A DNA stretch of 64,000 nucleotides. Origin: Ramazzottius varieornatus (lineage: Eukaryota; Tardigrada; Eutardigrada; Parachela; Ramazzottiidae). The DNA lies in the NCBI GenBank assembly GCA_001949185.1, contig BDGG01000001.1, positions 3,799,324-3,863,323 on the forward strand, read 5' to 3'. Position 1 is the stretch's first letter. Every line of letters begins with the position of its first letter. The position numbers were made by a program, and so were the translations under genes. Below, one piece after another: positions 10,548 to 21,150 of this stretch. A model generated the notes under the pieces. The model saw nothing but the letters and a program-made list of their open reading frames with translations. It had not been told where the DNA came from and did not search any database.

Positions 10548-13500
10548 TCAGATCCGTTCGGTCGTAGTATCCTCGATGACCACTGATCGACCACGACGAC
10601 GAGTCAGGATATGCTTGGTCAAGCTGCGCATCGGTGCTTCCACCAGGATGTAGATGACGAAGCCGGCAATGAGGCACATGGCTAGATTTCCCAAGAAGAG
10701 AATCCACTGAAAGAAAGCAACAAGTTAGTAAAACTGAGAAGCCACATAAAATTAGGACTTGAAAAAATCAACAGGATTCTTTCCAAGTGGCGCAGGCTTT
10801 CAGTCACTAACTAAAGGGAATTTACCGCGTTATAGTGGCTGAAATGAATCGTGCTTTCTCGGCTCAGGTAATAGGCGGAAATGACGATGGGGCTGACCAG
10901 GAAGACGCTGTAGGACATGGTGCTGATGGGGATCCAAGCCGACCATCCCAAGACGTGTTCCACCACCTTGACCGAGGACGTGATGCACGAGTAGAAGATC
11001 CACGCCAGCGAAGCTGCCCACACCACGTGCGAGAGGCTGTTGAAGGCAGCAGCAGCATCCACCGACAGCGGATATCCGTTGAAGCCGGGAAGCAGACCGA
11101 AAACAACTAGTCCCATGCCAGTCAATGCCAGAGCCCAGCCAGCACCGAGAGCCAGAGAACTAACACGGCGGACGTTGGGCGGGTCTTTGAGGAAGTGAGC
11201 TGCGGCGATACCGATAAAGTAGGGAGCTGCGCGGGTGTAGGTGGTGATGAGGTGTGAAGTGAAGAAACGCAGCGTCAGCTCTTGGTCCATCGTCCTGTAT
11301 TAAAGAAGAAACTCGTCATTTCATACACACGAAGCAGACCAAATGAATTCAGAAAGAAAGGCTCAGAAAGCCAACTCGACCAGATCATTCGCACGTTTTC
11401 AATGATAATGACTCGAAACGTGCGCCACTTGGAACAACGTTCTGGTCAAGTCTGTTTGCAGAGCTCCGAAACTGGGAACAGAATCAACAGGAAAATTTAA
11501 ATTAGAATTGTGAAAATATGAAAATAGAGCCTTCGAAACTGCTTACGTGAGCGCTGTAATGTCAGACGATCCACTGGAGTTCCCGAAGCCAAATCCCATC
11601 AAGCTTGGTGGCAGCTCCTTGAGCTTGGAGATGACACCGGCAGCTACCACAGCTATGAGAACACCAGCGCCGCACAAGGCAAGTCCAATGCGCCAGAACC
11701 TGCAAAGAAGAAAACCCATTAGTCGTAAAGTACCACCGCCACCAACAGAAGTACCAACACAAATTCTGACATACATAATCTTTTGTCGGAAGTCGGAGAC
11801 CACAACACAGCACACAGACAAAGTCGGTTCAAAGTGAACAGTACCCACGCTCGCACAGAAGCCAGACAAGACAACTTACGTGAACAAGGCCAGCACGACG
11901 AAGGGCGCTACCACGAAGAGCTGGAAGTCGATGGCGATGTACCAGGTCCACGGCATACACTGGAGAACGAAGAGAGGTGTTACCACTAGAGTTCTCAAAA
12001 CTTGATATGGAACATTTGGTCCTTCCTCGAAGGCTTTCTGAATGGAATGTGTAATGCGCCACTAAACTTACCATGCGTTCGGGCTGGACAAGGTTGTTAA
12101 TGTAGAAGGCGTTGGTCCAAGCCAGGTTCGAGCAGTTGCCCAACAAAACTTCATCCTGAGGCCAAAGTGGTCCAGTGGTGATATGCTTGGTCAAGGTGGC
12201 GTAGATCCCCAAGACGACCATGTAGGCCGGGAACAGACGGAAGTAACGACTGACGTAGAGACGGACCAACCGGAACCCGCTGAAACCACCGGTCGCCAGA
12301 CCATTCAAGAAGTGGTACGCGGTCAAGAATCCACTGCAATAAATCAATCAAGGTAAAACCGAGTTCCAATACTTCAATATTCCATCTGGATTTAGAATTT
12401 TACACCCATGAACGCTCTAGGCTGAAATTTCTCAGAGTCATAGTTTTATCCGACAGCAAACAGGGAGGAATACGGAACGTCATACCTGATGAAAAGGAAC
12501 GTGTCGATGGTGAAAACCGACTGAATGATAATCTGCGAAAAGGACTGCTTCATGAAGTCGGGGATGATGGCCAGGTTATCTGCAAGGAGAGAAGAGTTGA
12601 AACCGATAGTTGACACAGACTTAGGACAAGTAGCGTACCGTACCGTAAAGAGGGATGCCCATTCCGTAGGTCTGGCCAAGGATGATCCAGAACATGGACA
12701 GGACGCGAATGCCATGCAGCCACGGCAGTTCGTTCATGACACGGTGTGTTCGGAACATGCGCTTGGTGTGCAGTAGGACCGAGAAGCACAGGAGGATCCT
12801 TCCGAAGAGTCCACGGCCGTTCGTCACTTCCAGTTCGGGCTCCGAAGCGATGACTGCTTCAGGAGGAAGAAGTGTCGTGTACTTGCTGGTGGTAGTCAGC
12901 GAACTCTCAACCAGGAAGCCGTCGTTCTGCCCGAAGACGCCGTTGGTGAGCACGTCATAGGTCGTTCCGGCGAAGACGAGAGCAGCCAAGACTACCATGA
13001 CCACGATGACAATGATGGCACCAGCAGACCGAGGAATCTCCCTCTGTGGGCAGTGAACGTCCAGGACCGACACGTTGGGCATATAGACTATCACTTCCGG
13101 GTACTTGCCTTTGACGATGTCCAAACCTGAAATCAACAGATCAAAGCCCTATCAGACTTTTCGAGTAAAAAATAACAGCGTTTTTCTCGAAATGCGATGA
13201 GAGAGACATCAGCAACATGCGGAGGATTATTTGAGGCGAATGTATTTCGGCGATAATACAGAATCAAATCGAACAGTTCCACAGACATCAAGGAAGTGGT
13301 GAATTCTGCAAATTGGTCGCTTACCGAAGTCGACGAGGTTGTGCACGTCCTCGATAGAGCAGGCGCCGGGAACGCAGATTCCAGCTCGTAAGGCTTTCTC
13401 GATAGGTGGGAACAGCGATGACTATAAACGATCATAGTAAATTCAAACTATAAGATAAAATTCAATCAAATCGATAGAGTTTATGCGAGTTGATTTGCAT

Positions 13501-14097
13501 ACAAGGAAGCGACGAAATCGATCGGAAAAATACTCACCTTCTCCCTCATGACAGGCTCATCCACCCCCACGGTGACGAGGCAGTACTGTCCCATGAAGTC
13601 CTTCCGGTAGGTGGTCGCATCCTGATACGTAGTCGTCAGGTTCATGCATTCATGGAATCCTCCAAACCAAGCGATGTTCCCTTCCATGATGGAGCTTGGT
13701 GGCTTCGCTTGGGCATCCAGAACTGCAAAGCGAAGGGAAAAGAGTAAGAGGAAGTACGACAGGATGAATAGATTAATCATTTCCGCTTACATCGAATCAC
13801 CCATTCTGGAGGTGGATGCGAAGGGTTGATCTGCCCGACTACCACGAAGATCTGCTCCAGACAGGGTTGCGAAACGTTAGGGAAGGAAGGTGCTGCGGAA
13901 GACTGGAGCGTTTCTGTCCCGCTGGCCGTGCCGGAAAGGAGGTGGGTCAGGAGAGCGGTGATGGAAGTCCCGAGGTGACGGTAGGTGCGCAGAGCGTGGT
14001 AGTAGTTGCCGACTTGGCCTTCAGGATGAGGAACATGCTCATGAGCCCCACTTACCGCTATCCCGACGAGGAAAGGGAGCCATATCGCGGGATGCAT
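10548..14097 (-). CDS. NRF-6-like membrane acyltransferase (acyltransferase 3 family)
   Basis: Ten exons: 13791..14097, 13538..13722, 13325..13421, 12644..13126, 12486..12579, 12072..12333, 11880..11959, 11547..11699, 10826..11294, 10548..10706. All junctions keep frame; the total is 2289 nt, 762 residues. A signal peptide (MHPAIWLPFLVGIAVSGA) leads into the Cys-containing extracellular NRF domain (LDAQAKPPSSIMEGN, GGFHECMNL, ICVPGACSIEDV). One membrane helix follows, then the multi-pass acyltransferase-3 domain with family landmarks: ELPWLHGIRVLSMFWIILG, TFLFISGFLTAY, WYIAIDFQLF and RAAPYFIGI. Known relatives (C. elegans nrf-6, insect drop-dead-like proteins) act in membranes and are linked to lipid or xenobiotic transport and to gut/cuticle function. 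The substrate here is unknown. Two introns hold palindromic intronic repeats. Confidence 0.92.
10778..10804. repeat. Palindromic intronic repeat, half copy (family A)
   Basis: CCAAGTGGCGCAGGCTTTCA in the intron between the last two exons of the NRF-6-like gene matches one arm of the palindromic family seen at 11378, 22151, 37331, 43093, 57787, 61763 and 62563. The second arm was not recognised, so this is probably a partial copy. Confidence 0.55.
11378..11447. repeat. Palindromic intronic repeat, ~70 bp (family A)
   Basis: It starts GACCAGATC and ends TTCTGGTC, so the tips are complementary, with CGTGCGCCACTTGG in the right arm. It sits wholly inside the intron between NRF-6-like exons 11547..11699 and 10826..11294. 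Tips and core match the copies at 43093..43169 and 62563..62639. Confidence 0.75.
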
Positions 14098-14788
14098 CCT
14101 TGGTCCTCCTTGTTGCAGCTTGGTCAAGAAGGGGAGGAAAGAGTTCAGGAAATGGACAGCTGGATAAATGAAGTCACCACCGCATCGTCCACTGCCAAAA
14201 TGAGGAAGTGAGCTGTCGCAGACGAGGAAACTCCGCTCTGACTCCGCGGTATACAAGCTTCTTCGCACCCTTCTCTGCAGCAGCTGATGAACCAGTTTCA
14301 AAGGATATTGAACTCTCTTTTGAACGATAAGAATCCGATCATCAGAGCGGAAAATTCTGTACGTGTACGTACAAAATTGCAGTGAAATTTTTTTCAGAAT
14401 TTCGCTGTAGCTTGCATGAGAAGCTAATCAACAATCAAGCGAAAAAATGATGTTGTGGGAATGGGGCTTCTCGTTCAGTCCCAAGTGGACCCTCGGGGAC
14501 GGGGGGGGGTGAACTTGAGACCATTCCGGTCACTACCGATTCTGGACCGGCAGCCATTCTCCTGGACACTGTCCGGACGACCTCGCGGTGGGAAAAACGC
14601 GCGCGAATGGTTGCTGCTTTTCTTTTGTTCTTCCAGTGTTTCAAAACAACATTTACGAAACCAATACAAGCGGAGCAGTGCACGATACAATGTCATGTAC
14701 CTTTTGTCAGCAGCTTTCGGTGAGAACTGTTTAACAACATTTATTCTCAAATTGTTTTCGTTACGATCGTGATGTCGTGGATTGTCAC
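14098..14788. other. 5' flank of the NRF-6-like gene; no gene seen
   Basis: It contains a run of nine G at 14501-14509 and AT-rich patches. The longer minus-strand frame upstream of the chosen ATG (14097) stays open to 14301 but has no protein-like character, so I start the NRF-6-like gene at 14097, where a signal peptide begins. Confidence 0.4.
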
Positions 14789-15034
14789 TTATCTAGTGGA
14801 ACAGTTGAGATCTGAAGTTTCTTCGCGCCGAGTCCCGTCTGCCAGTTTCGTGGTGCACTGTGTGCAATACATTGCTCCCCTCATGAAAGTACGACACTTG
14901 CGTCCACTTCCGCTGTCGCCATTCGGGCTATCAAAGCGTTCCGGAAGTCGTGAATCGGTCTTCCGGAATGCGGTCGATGTTGCCAGAGCGTTCATCAAGA
15001 TGAGTACAACCACGCAGAACAGCGACAACCGCAT
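14789..15034 (-). CDS. Small secreted four-cysteine protein, paralogue A
   Basis: A single exon of 81 residues. I chose the ATG at 15034 over the upstream in-frame 15100 because it puts a clean signal peptide first (MRLSLFCVVVLILMNALATS). The mature part is Arg/Asp-rich and ends in a compact Cys module: CRTFMRGAMYC, then TQ, C, then 17 residues and a last C two residues before the stop. The spacing C-x9-C-x2-C-x17-C and the shared words CR, M-x-C-x2-C-TTK and DGT-R/W-R match paralogue B 260 bp away. I do not recognise the family. Secretion is inferred; the function is unknown. Unlike B and C it has no intron after the signal peptide. Confidence 0.7.
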   Translation of the reverse strand: MRLSLFCVVVLILMNALATSTAFRKTDSRLPERFDSPNGDSGSGRKCRTFMRGAMYCTQCTTKLADGTRREETSDLNCSTR

Positions 15035-15295
15035 GACGTAGTTTCGGGGAACCTCGAGCTCTGAGTACGTAGCAGTTTTGAACAGGAACGCGTCTTTCAT
15101 GCCAATCTAGTTACAGTAGTGCAAGTGCACCCACTGTACTTTATGAAAACAGAGTGCGAAAAGATTCACAAAAAGTTCCTGGGTAACAACGCTGATAAAA
15201 AATTTGATGATTTCCGTTTTCATGCTTGGGTCGAATGTCTAGTAATCACTCATAAATACAGAGTATATCTTTCCAGACAGATGATCCGAACTCAG

Positions 15296-15619
15296 CTAGG
15301 TCGAGCATTTGGTTTCCTTGCGCCAGGTTCCATCCGAGGACTTCGTAGTGCATTCTTCACACTGCATGTCCTCTTTGGTGAAATTTCGGCAAACCTTCCC
15401 ACGGTCATCCATGTCACCGGAAAGGCTGTCCTGGTGTTGCAAGCCAACCTTCCGAGGGGCGGGAGCTAGAAAACAACCACTATCTTATGCAGGGTGCTCT
15501 ACAGGGAGTCCACAGCTCTTATCAAGTACGTTATCAAGTACTGCCTTATCAAATACGCACTGACCTCCGAAGGCAACCGCCAGGACAAGGAAGAGGACAC
15601 AGAGGAATAGGAAACGCAT
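15296..15619 (-). CDS. Small secreted four-cysteine protein, paralogue B
   Basis: Two exons, 15565..15619 and 15296..15465 (225 nt, 74 residues), with donor GTCAGT and acceptor TTTCTAG. Exon 1 is almost exactly the signal peptide (MRFLFLCVLFLVLAVAFG); the intron is in phase 1. The mature protein ends in the module CRNFTKEDMQC-EE-C-x14-C-ST, closely matching paralogue A over the C-terminal 35 residues. It lies head-to-tail with A on the same strand and is opposed to C. No known domain was recognised. The short size, the signal peptide and the even number of cysteines suggest a secreted disulfide-bonded peptide. Function unknown. Confidence 0.72.
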
Positions 15620-16195
15620 GTTGCAGTAGCTCTTCGCGAATATACGGTTTGAGCTCTCGAACTTTGTGGTGGATACAGCCTTTTTCTCTGAAGAAACTTT
15701 TCTTGTGATGGTGTGCATTTGCGCTTTCTCAGCGGCAACAAGTAAACGAGCAAAAGACTCGTTACTTCTGGTCAGATCATGATCGGCTCAAATGTTAGAG
15801 ATCAGACGATAAAGTTCCTGAAGACGACATTTCCTCAAATATCGTGCTGACGGCCTGGAACTAATTGGTCTATTCAGGGAAAACCCGGTTATGTTCTAGC
15901 TAGTGGGCATGTAGTATGGCGAGTCAACGAGGTGCGTGCTCTGTGTCCCAGAAGAACTTTGACAAAAGACAAGGTCTTCCGTGACCTTTGCCCTTTGGTT
16001 CTTGGAAGAAAAGATCTGCTTCTGTATGATAAAGTGAGGCTCAGCCAGAAGTTTATGTTGTTTTGTACAAACTTAGGCATGATTATTTACTACTCTGTTT
16101 TCTTCTGCAAAGACGTTTTCAGACTCCATCAGCGGTTTGTAGACTGAGCTACGGTCTGCGTCTTCAAAGACAATCTTACATATACAGAAGTCGAA

Positions 16196-16729
16196 ATGCA
16201 TCGCGGGATATTAATTGCTACTCTGGTCGTGTGCCTCACCTGGGTCGCCGTTGCTTCCGAGCTAGGTAGGTCCCATAAACGTAAAACAAATTCCGTGAAA
16301 TCGCTATATATGTAGAACTATCTTTTCTGTGGTTTGTCTGATGGAATTATCGTATACATAGTAGTGGACGTCCATGGTATTCGAAATGTAAGTGATAACC
16401 GCGGTTTCTTCCGTATAGCTCCGAGACGTCATGGGTCCGGAGCTTCCAACCAAGGAAGGGACTACGGAGCCAGCGATGATATGTACCAGCGCCGGATGGG
16501 TTCGAGATATTCGGGTGATAACAGCGTTAGTCGATCTTACCAAGACTTGGAAGATGCCAACCAGGATTCGGTCATCACCGCTACCAACGCACCCATGGGA
16601 AAAGACGGTTGTCGAAGCTACAAGAACGACCTTGGAATGAGCTGCCGAGAATGCGTGAAAACGGGCAAAGGAAAAAATGGAGAGGTAGAAAGACAGAACG
16701 AATGCGTTGGCGAAAGACAAGTCATTTAG
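16196..16729 (+). CDS. Secreted four-cysteine protein, paralogue C
   Basis: Two exons, 16196..16265 and 16419..16729 (381 nt, 126 residues). Exon 1 encodes a signal peptide (MHRGILIATLVVCLTWVAVA) and ends in phase 1, the same place and phase as in paralogue B. A longer, hydrophilic, Ser/Asp/Arg-rich middle follows, then the C-terminal module CRSYKNDLGMSC-RE-C-x16-C. The shared C-x9/10-C-x2-C-x14-17-C spacing, the CR start and the M-x-C-x2-C core place it with A and B. It is encoded on the opposite strand. Function unknown. The single-residue difference in spacing and the low identity outside the module make the homology likely but not proven. Confidence 0.65.
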
Positions 16730-17424
16730 TGTTGCGCTCGAATGATATCCTAATTTGTGTGTAAGTCTTCCACAGTTGCCCATATCCGAAATGAAAATCT
16801 CTTCTGCTTCTTGAGAGTTCGAAGCCTATGATAGCTCTTTGAACTGAACTGTCCAGTGTATCAAAGCGCATGAGTTCGAACAACTCCCATGTAATACAGC
16901 ACAAGAACCTTACGGGAACACTATTTCATAATACCATGTAGGGAAATCGTTTACACGGAAGCGGTAACGTACGCTGTTACATTAGTTCAGGGTCGCGAAA
17001 AACACAATCGAAATTGGTTCCCCATCTACGGTTAGCAGACAACACGGTACTGGCGCGATCGAAAGCGTAACTATAGGGAGAGCGAAACATACGAGTAGCC
17101 CGAAAATCAGGGAATAAATTCCAACTTTTACGAACACTTGATCACAGACAGCCCGTTCACGCCAACTTGCTGCCACCTGCAACTTCGACGTATAAAAAAT
17201 AGAGAAGGCTTCTGTTCCTTTCTTGCCTATACACTATCATACAACTTTTCAAGCAGCTTCTAGTGAGCTATGGTTGGATAACATAAGTTGAGAGATGGTT
17301 CCGAAAAACAGGTTAATACGACTTCCGGTGGGGAAGACTAATCATCACGAACAAAAATTGCTCTCTGGAATTCCAGGCGTGAGTAAAAACCTCAATTCGA
17401 TTTCAACAAGCGAACAGATACTTA

Positions 17425-17568
17425 CGAGGGGATTATGCCTGTCCCCACCTCTTTTTGGTCAAACTGTCCTGGCGGAACGAGAGAGGAGAGTCTCTTCTAG
17501 GATCTGAGCCACTGAGCTAAATCCCGCGTCGATCCTGGAACAAACTACAGGGACCTAGGAGTGACGTC
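17425..17568. repeat. Left terminal inverted repeat of the pogo-like element
   Basis: Pairs with 19599..19744 in inverted orientation. Similarity fades after the shared GACGTCA-like end near 17568. Confidence 0.85.
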
Positions 17569-17727
17569 AAAAGTAGGGCGGTATATAAGTAGAGTAATGA
17601 ACAATCAAGACTTGATTGTTCGACGGTTGATTCGGTTGTTGATTGAGCCTGTGCTTCCTGCTCATCAAGTTTTGTGCTGTTTTTCAACCTTCTCTCATTT
17701 GCTCATTCATTCCTGCGCTTCTCTGAA

Positions 17728-19382
17728 ATGGAATCCATCAACTTGCTGAATGTTATCAAGCTGCTGGAATGGCACTACAAACTGCACTACCGTATCGACG
17801 ACTTTCTAAGCGAAGCTGACAGGCAGTTCAAGGACATAGTTAAAGGTAATCTTGCTGTGCACTGGAGCTCAAAAACAAAAAAGATACCAATTTGATTCGT
17901 AATGTTTCCTAGATTTCATCGACTCGAAGATCACCCAAAGTGTTACTCCTGTGTATGCCGTTGAAGAAGACCTCCAGTATGATCTGCAGATCCGCGTCGA
18001 GTCATTTGAAGATTAAGAAGCATCTGTTGTCCAGTGCAACCTGCTGAATGGCCGGAGTGAAGCTGACTTCGACGTTACGGAGCCTGATAGACTGCTTGAG
18101 CCTATTTCCAGCGGAACTGAACCTTCTTCCCATGAGCTATACATCCCACGACTTTCTAACCCCAAGCTTCCAGTGAATCAGTTAGTCAACTTGGAGTACA
18201 AGAAACGTGCGGTTACATACTGGAGAAACGCCGTGAAGAAGAAGCTTCTCATGTTGGCCACTGTTCAAAGAAGTTTTGGTAAAGTAACCTGCATACGGCA
18301 GCTGTACGACTGGGAAAAGCAAGTAGTGGAAGGCGGTTCCAGGCTGGACAAGTTGAAGGCTCTACGTTTGGATGTCGGTAAGCAGTTCTTCCTCGCTAAA
18401 AGGAAAAAGCAAGTGGTCAAGGATTTGGACTTACGTCGATGGGCTCTCACCGCGAACGAAACGGTGAACTTGGCCGATTTCACTACTTCCCCAGACTGGA
18501 TCGGAAAACTAAAACGGTACCAACACTTTTTTGTGCTTCGATTTCCTTCAAAAATGAAATTAATATTTTCTAGATATCATGGGATCGTTGACCGGAAAAT
18601 AACCAAGTTCGTCACCAAGAAATCCATACAAGAAGCGCCTCACGTCAAGGAAAGTGCTGAAGCCTGCGTTGCGCTTGTCAGATCAAGGATCGCAGAGTAC
18701 GGGTTGGACTGTCTGTGGAATGCGAATTTGAATATGAGATGAGACCAGGAAGAACTTTGGAAACTGAGTAAAACACGTGGAAGCGATCACCCAGTCGGAG
18801 AATTCCATGACACATAGCTACACTGTGATGATGGCGGTCTCCCCGGGCAGGTGTAAGTTTCTTCCTGATCTTTTCCTAACGCTGAAGGAAGGGAAAGGAG
18901 TGTTTGGTCCAATCGTGTCGAGAACGATGTTCAAGGCTGATAATCTATATGTCACTGCTTCGACATCCGGGAAGATGACCAAGCTCTACTTAGAGTGGTC
19001 AGAAAAAGTTCTTTTCCCTCATATGGAAGAGCGGTGCATTTTCTTGGCCGACTCGTGGAAGACCTTCACCGATCAAGATTCTGTGATTGAACTGAAACCG
19101 GAAGAGCTGGAGTACGAAATGCTGAATATCCCTTCTAAAGTTACCGGTCAAATTCAACCGCTGGATGTGTTATGCTTTAGGATGTACAAAGGCTGCTTCA
19201 AGAAGATATCCGACTTTGTCTTCTTGCACGATTTACCCGTTCAAGTGCATCATCGCGATGTTATCTTGAGATTGCACTCTTTGCCGTATCAACAGTTTCA
19301 GTCGCCCAGGTTCGAAAATTTGGTAGCTGAAGCTTGGCATAAGTCGGGATATACCGATGTAGTTTATGTTATGATAAGCTGA
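17728..19382 (+). pseudogene. Pogo-like transposase, disrupted
   Basis: The first exon, 17728..17845, joins 17913 onward in frame. Downstream come a helix-turn-helix-like basic region (YKKRAVTYWRNAVKKKLL, about 18195-18250) and a DDE_1-type catalytic region: CIFLADSWKTFTD near 19038 (second acidic position) and IPSKVTGQIQPLDVLCFRMYKGCF near 19130-19200, the classic pogo/Tigger signature. Lesions: an in-frame TAA at 18014-18016, a deletion/frameshift near 18715-18735 where the first catalytic Asp would be expected (only CLWNA remains), and a TAA at about 18767-18769 before the frame resumes at 18777. The gene cannot make an intact transposase as it stands. Confidence 0.75.
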
Positions 19383-19598
19383 AAGGCAGTTATCTTCACG
19401 AGAACTGCAGAGACATTGTTCTTCTGGTTTGCGGGTGGTGCAAGGCCCGTCTTTGCTTCCATCACTTTTATGACGCTCATCATTTCTTTACTATCTATTT
19501 GCCGTGACAAGTTTTTTTCTGATGGGTTTCAGGGTTTGTTTGTTAGGTCTAATGTGGACTTACAAGACATCACGTTGTACGTTATTGGCATAAATTTC

Positions 19599-19744
19599 TG
19601 ACGTTACTTCCGAGTCCCTTTAGTTTGTTCCAGGATCGACGCGGGATTTAGCTCTGTGGCTCAGATCCTAGAAGAGACTCTCCTCCCCCCTTCCGCCAGG
19701 ACAGTTTGACCAAAAAGAGGTGGGGACAGGCATAATCCCCTCGT
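19599..19744. repeat. Right terminal inverted repeat of the pogo-like element
   Basis: Inverted copy of 17425..17568. It differs by scattered substitutions and a short G/C-run length change near 19685. Confidence 0.85.
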
Positions 19745-19746
19745 TA

Positions 19747-20173
19747 GGATGTTAAATAAAATTAGGTGAGACATTAAATCCGACGAACTCGACCGTTTCG
19801 CCGGTAAACCCCCTCCTCTATAAGAAATTCCAGCTCGTGACCTGAACGGCACATCGGTACTTTCGACCAATTTTCCTAAAGAACAGTCCGTGTTCTACCT
19901 ACTGTGAACCAAAAAACAGCAAAATTTCAAACCGAAATTGTAGAAAATTTTGAAAACAGCCACAAAAATTTTGGAAGTTGGTGCATTTTTCGCGTTTCCC
20001 GACCGCTACTTTAATGTCGATTGTAACTTCTGGTAAACGGATTCCGGGTCAGTAGGTTTTCCTGAGGAAGCCAATAAGATGCCGGATCGAGGAAAACCGG
20101 TTATGAAGTTGCGTGATTATTGCGTGGAGGACGGCTTGAATAAATAGGTGGTAGCAAGTTGGCGTGAACGGGC
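19747..20173. other. Non-coding; outer inverted similarity to 17140-17180
   Basis: No coding frame. Its right edge (20142-20173) reads AGGTGGTAGCAAGTTGGCG then TGAACGGGCTGT, the near-exact reverse complement of 17149..17180. The pogo-like element therefore sits between two inverted copies of another sequence, perhaps the arms of an older host element. Confidence 0.45.
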
Positions 20174-20180
20174 TGTACAC

Positions 20181-20844
20181 TGAGCCCCATAATTATCTGT
20201 CCACCCCCATTTTTGTCCAAAAATTCATAGATTATTTTGTACTAACCCGATTTTGATATTTTGAAAGTCTTTATAGACATCAGTGTTTGATCTTTACGAC
20301 TACGTGACTTCCGTATGACTCAATCAGCAAATCAACTGGCAGTATCATCCCTACGAACACCTATAACTGCCTTGTTTTCGGCTCCGAGTTGCGGGTGCTA
20401 GCCAGCAGATAGCACATCATGCTTGTTACTATTATGTAGCGGAAAAAGCTGTGTGTTCGTGTCAACCAGGAAGTATTCTCGGTTATTTTCGGTGGTGCAT
20501 ACTCACGACGCATTGTCTTCGACATCCTTGCTACCAAGTCACGTTCAAATGGTGACACGTTTCATAAAGATAATCAGACTCTGTACTGTGAGTCATTCGG
20601 TCAGTTGAAACGAAAGATATCGAAAGGTAACCATGAAGTAGCGCGTTTCATGCGGCAAAAGGTGCATTTAGGTATGTCAACGAAACTTTTTCCGCAGAGT
20701 TTCAAAATTCACGTGGTCACGTGGTCGTAAAGATCAAACACTGATGTCTATAAAGACTTTCAAGATATCAAAATCGGGTTAGTACAAAATAATCTATGAA
20801 TTTTTGAACAAAAATGGGGGTGGACAGATAATTATGGGGCTCAA
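20181..20844. mobile_element. Foldback/MITE-type element with ~120-bp TIRs
   Basis: The left arm, 20181 to about 20300, is the reverse complement of the right arm, about 20712 to 20843, beginning TGAGCCCCATAATTATCTGT. The centre has no transposase-like frame. TGTACAC occurs directly on the left (20174-20180) and again at 20845-20851, one base beyond the right tip, as expected for a 7-bp target-site duplication. It is non-autonomous. The superfamily was not identified. Confidence 0.85.
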
Positions 20845-20851
20845 TGTACAC

Positions 20852-21150
20852 GTGTACTGACGGTCAGCCAATTGTTGGCCGCAGTTCGTACGTAACCCTG
20901 GCTCTTATCCTAGCCAGCTCAGACCATAAACTTCAGTCTCAATGATCGGACACTCTAGAGAAGCGATCGCACCGTAGCTGATGATCTCACTGTATGCGAG
21001 CGAGGAGACTGGTTCAGTACCAGAAAAATAGAGAATTATGATGTTTCCAGAGCGTGCAAAACACAAAGAAAAGATGTAACTTTTTAATTCAATAAAACCA
21101 TAAACATCAGAAGACAAAACTGTTAGAATTTAAGTACTATGGTCAAACAT
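20852..21150. other. 3' flank of vitellogenin; no gene seen
   Basis: AT-rich sequence downstream of the vitellogenin stop codon (minus strand). A TTTATT near 21093 would read AATAAA on the minus strand about 55 bp past the stop and is a reasonable poly(A) signal. Confidence 0.4.

Larger units (their letters stand above)
17425..19744 (+). mobile_element. Pogo-like DNA transposon with ~145-bp TIRs, decayed
   Basis: The left end (17425..17568) and right end (19599..19744) are reverse complements over about 145 bp with few mismatches. They start CGAGGGGATTATGCCTGTCC and contain GATCCTGGAACAAACTA towards the interior. A TA dinucleotide flanks each end (17423-17424 and 19745-19746), as expected for the Tc1/mariner/pogo target site. 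The 2.3-kb interior carries a broken transposase frame. It was probably mobile in the past and is now inactive. Confidence 0.85.

Noticed and set aside
13777-14301. Extending the NRF-6-like gene to the upstream start at 14301
   Set aside because: The added 68 residues are Arg-rich without structure, and would bury the clear signal peptide that begins at 14097.
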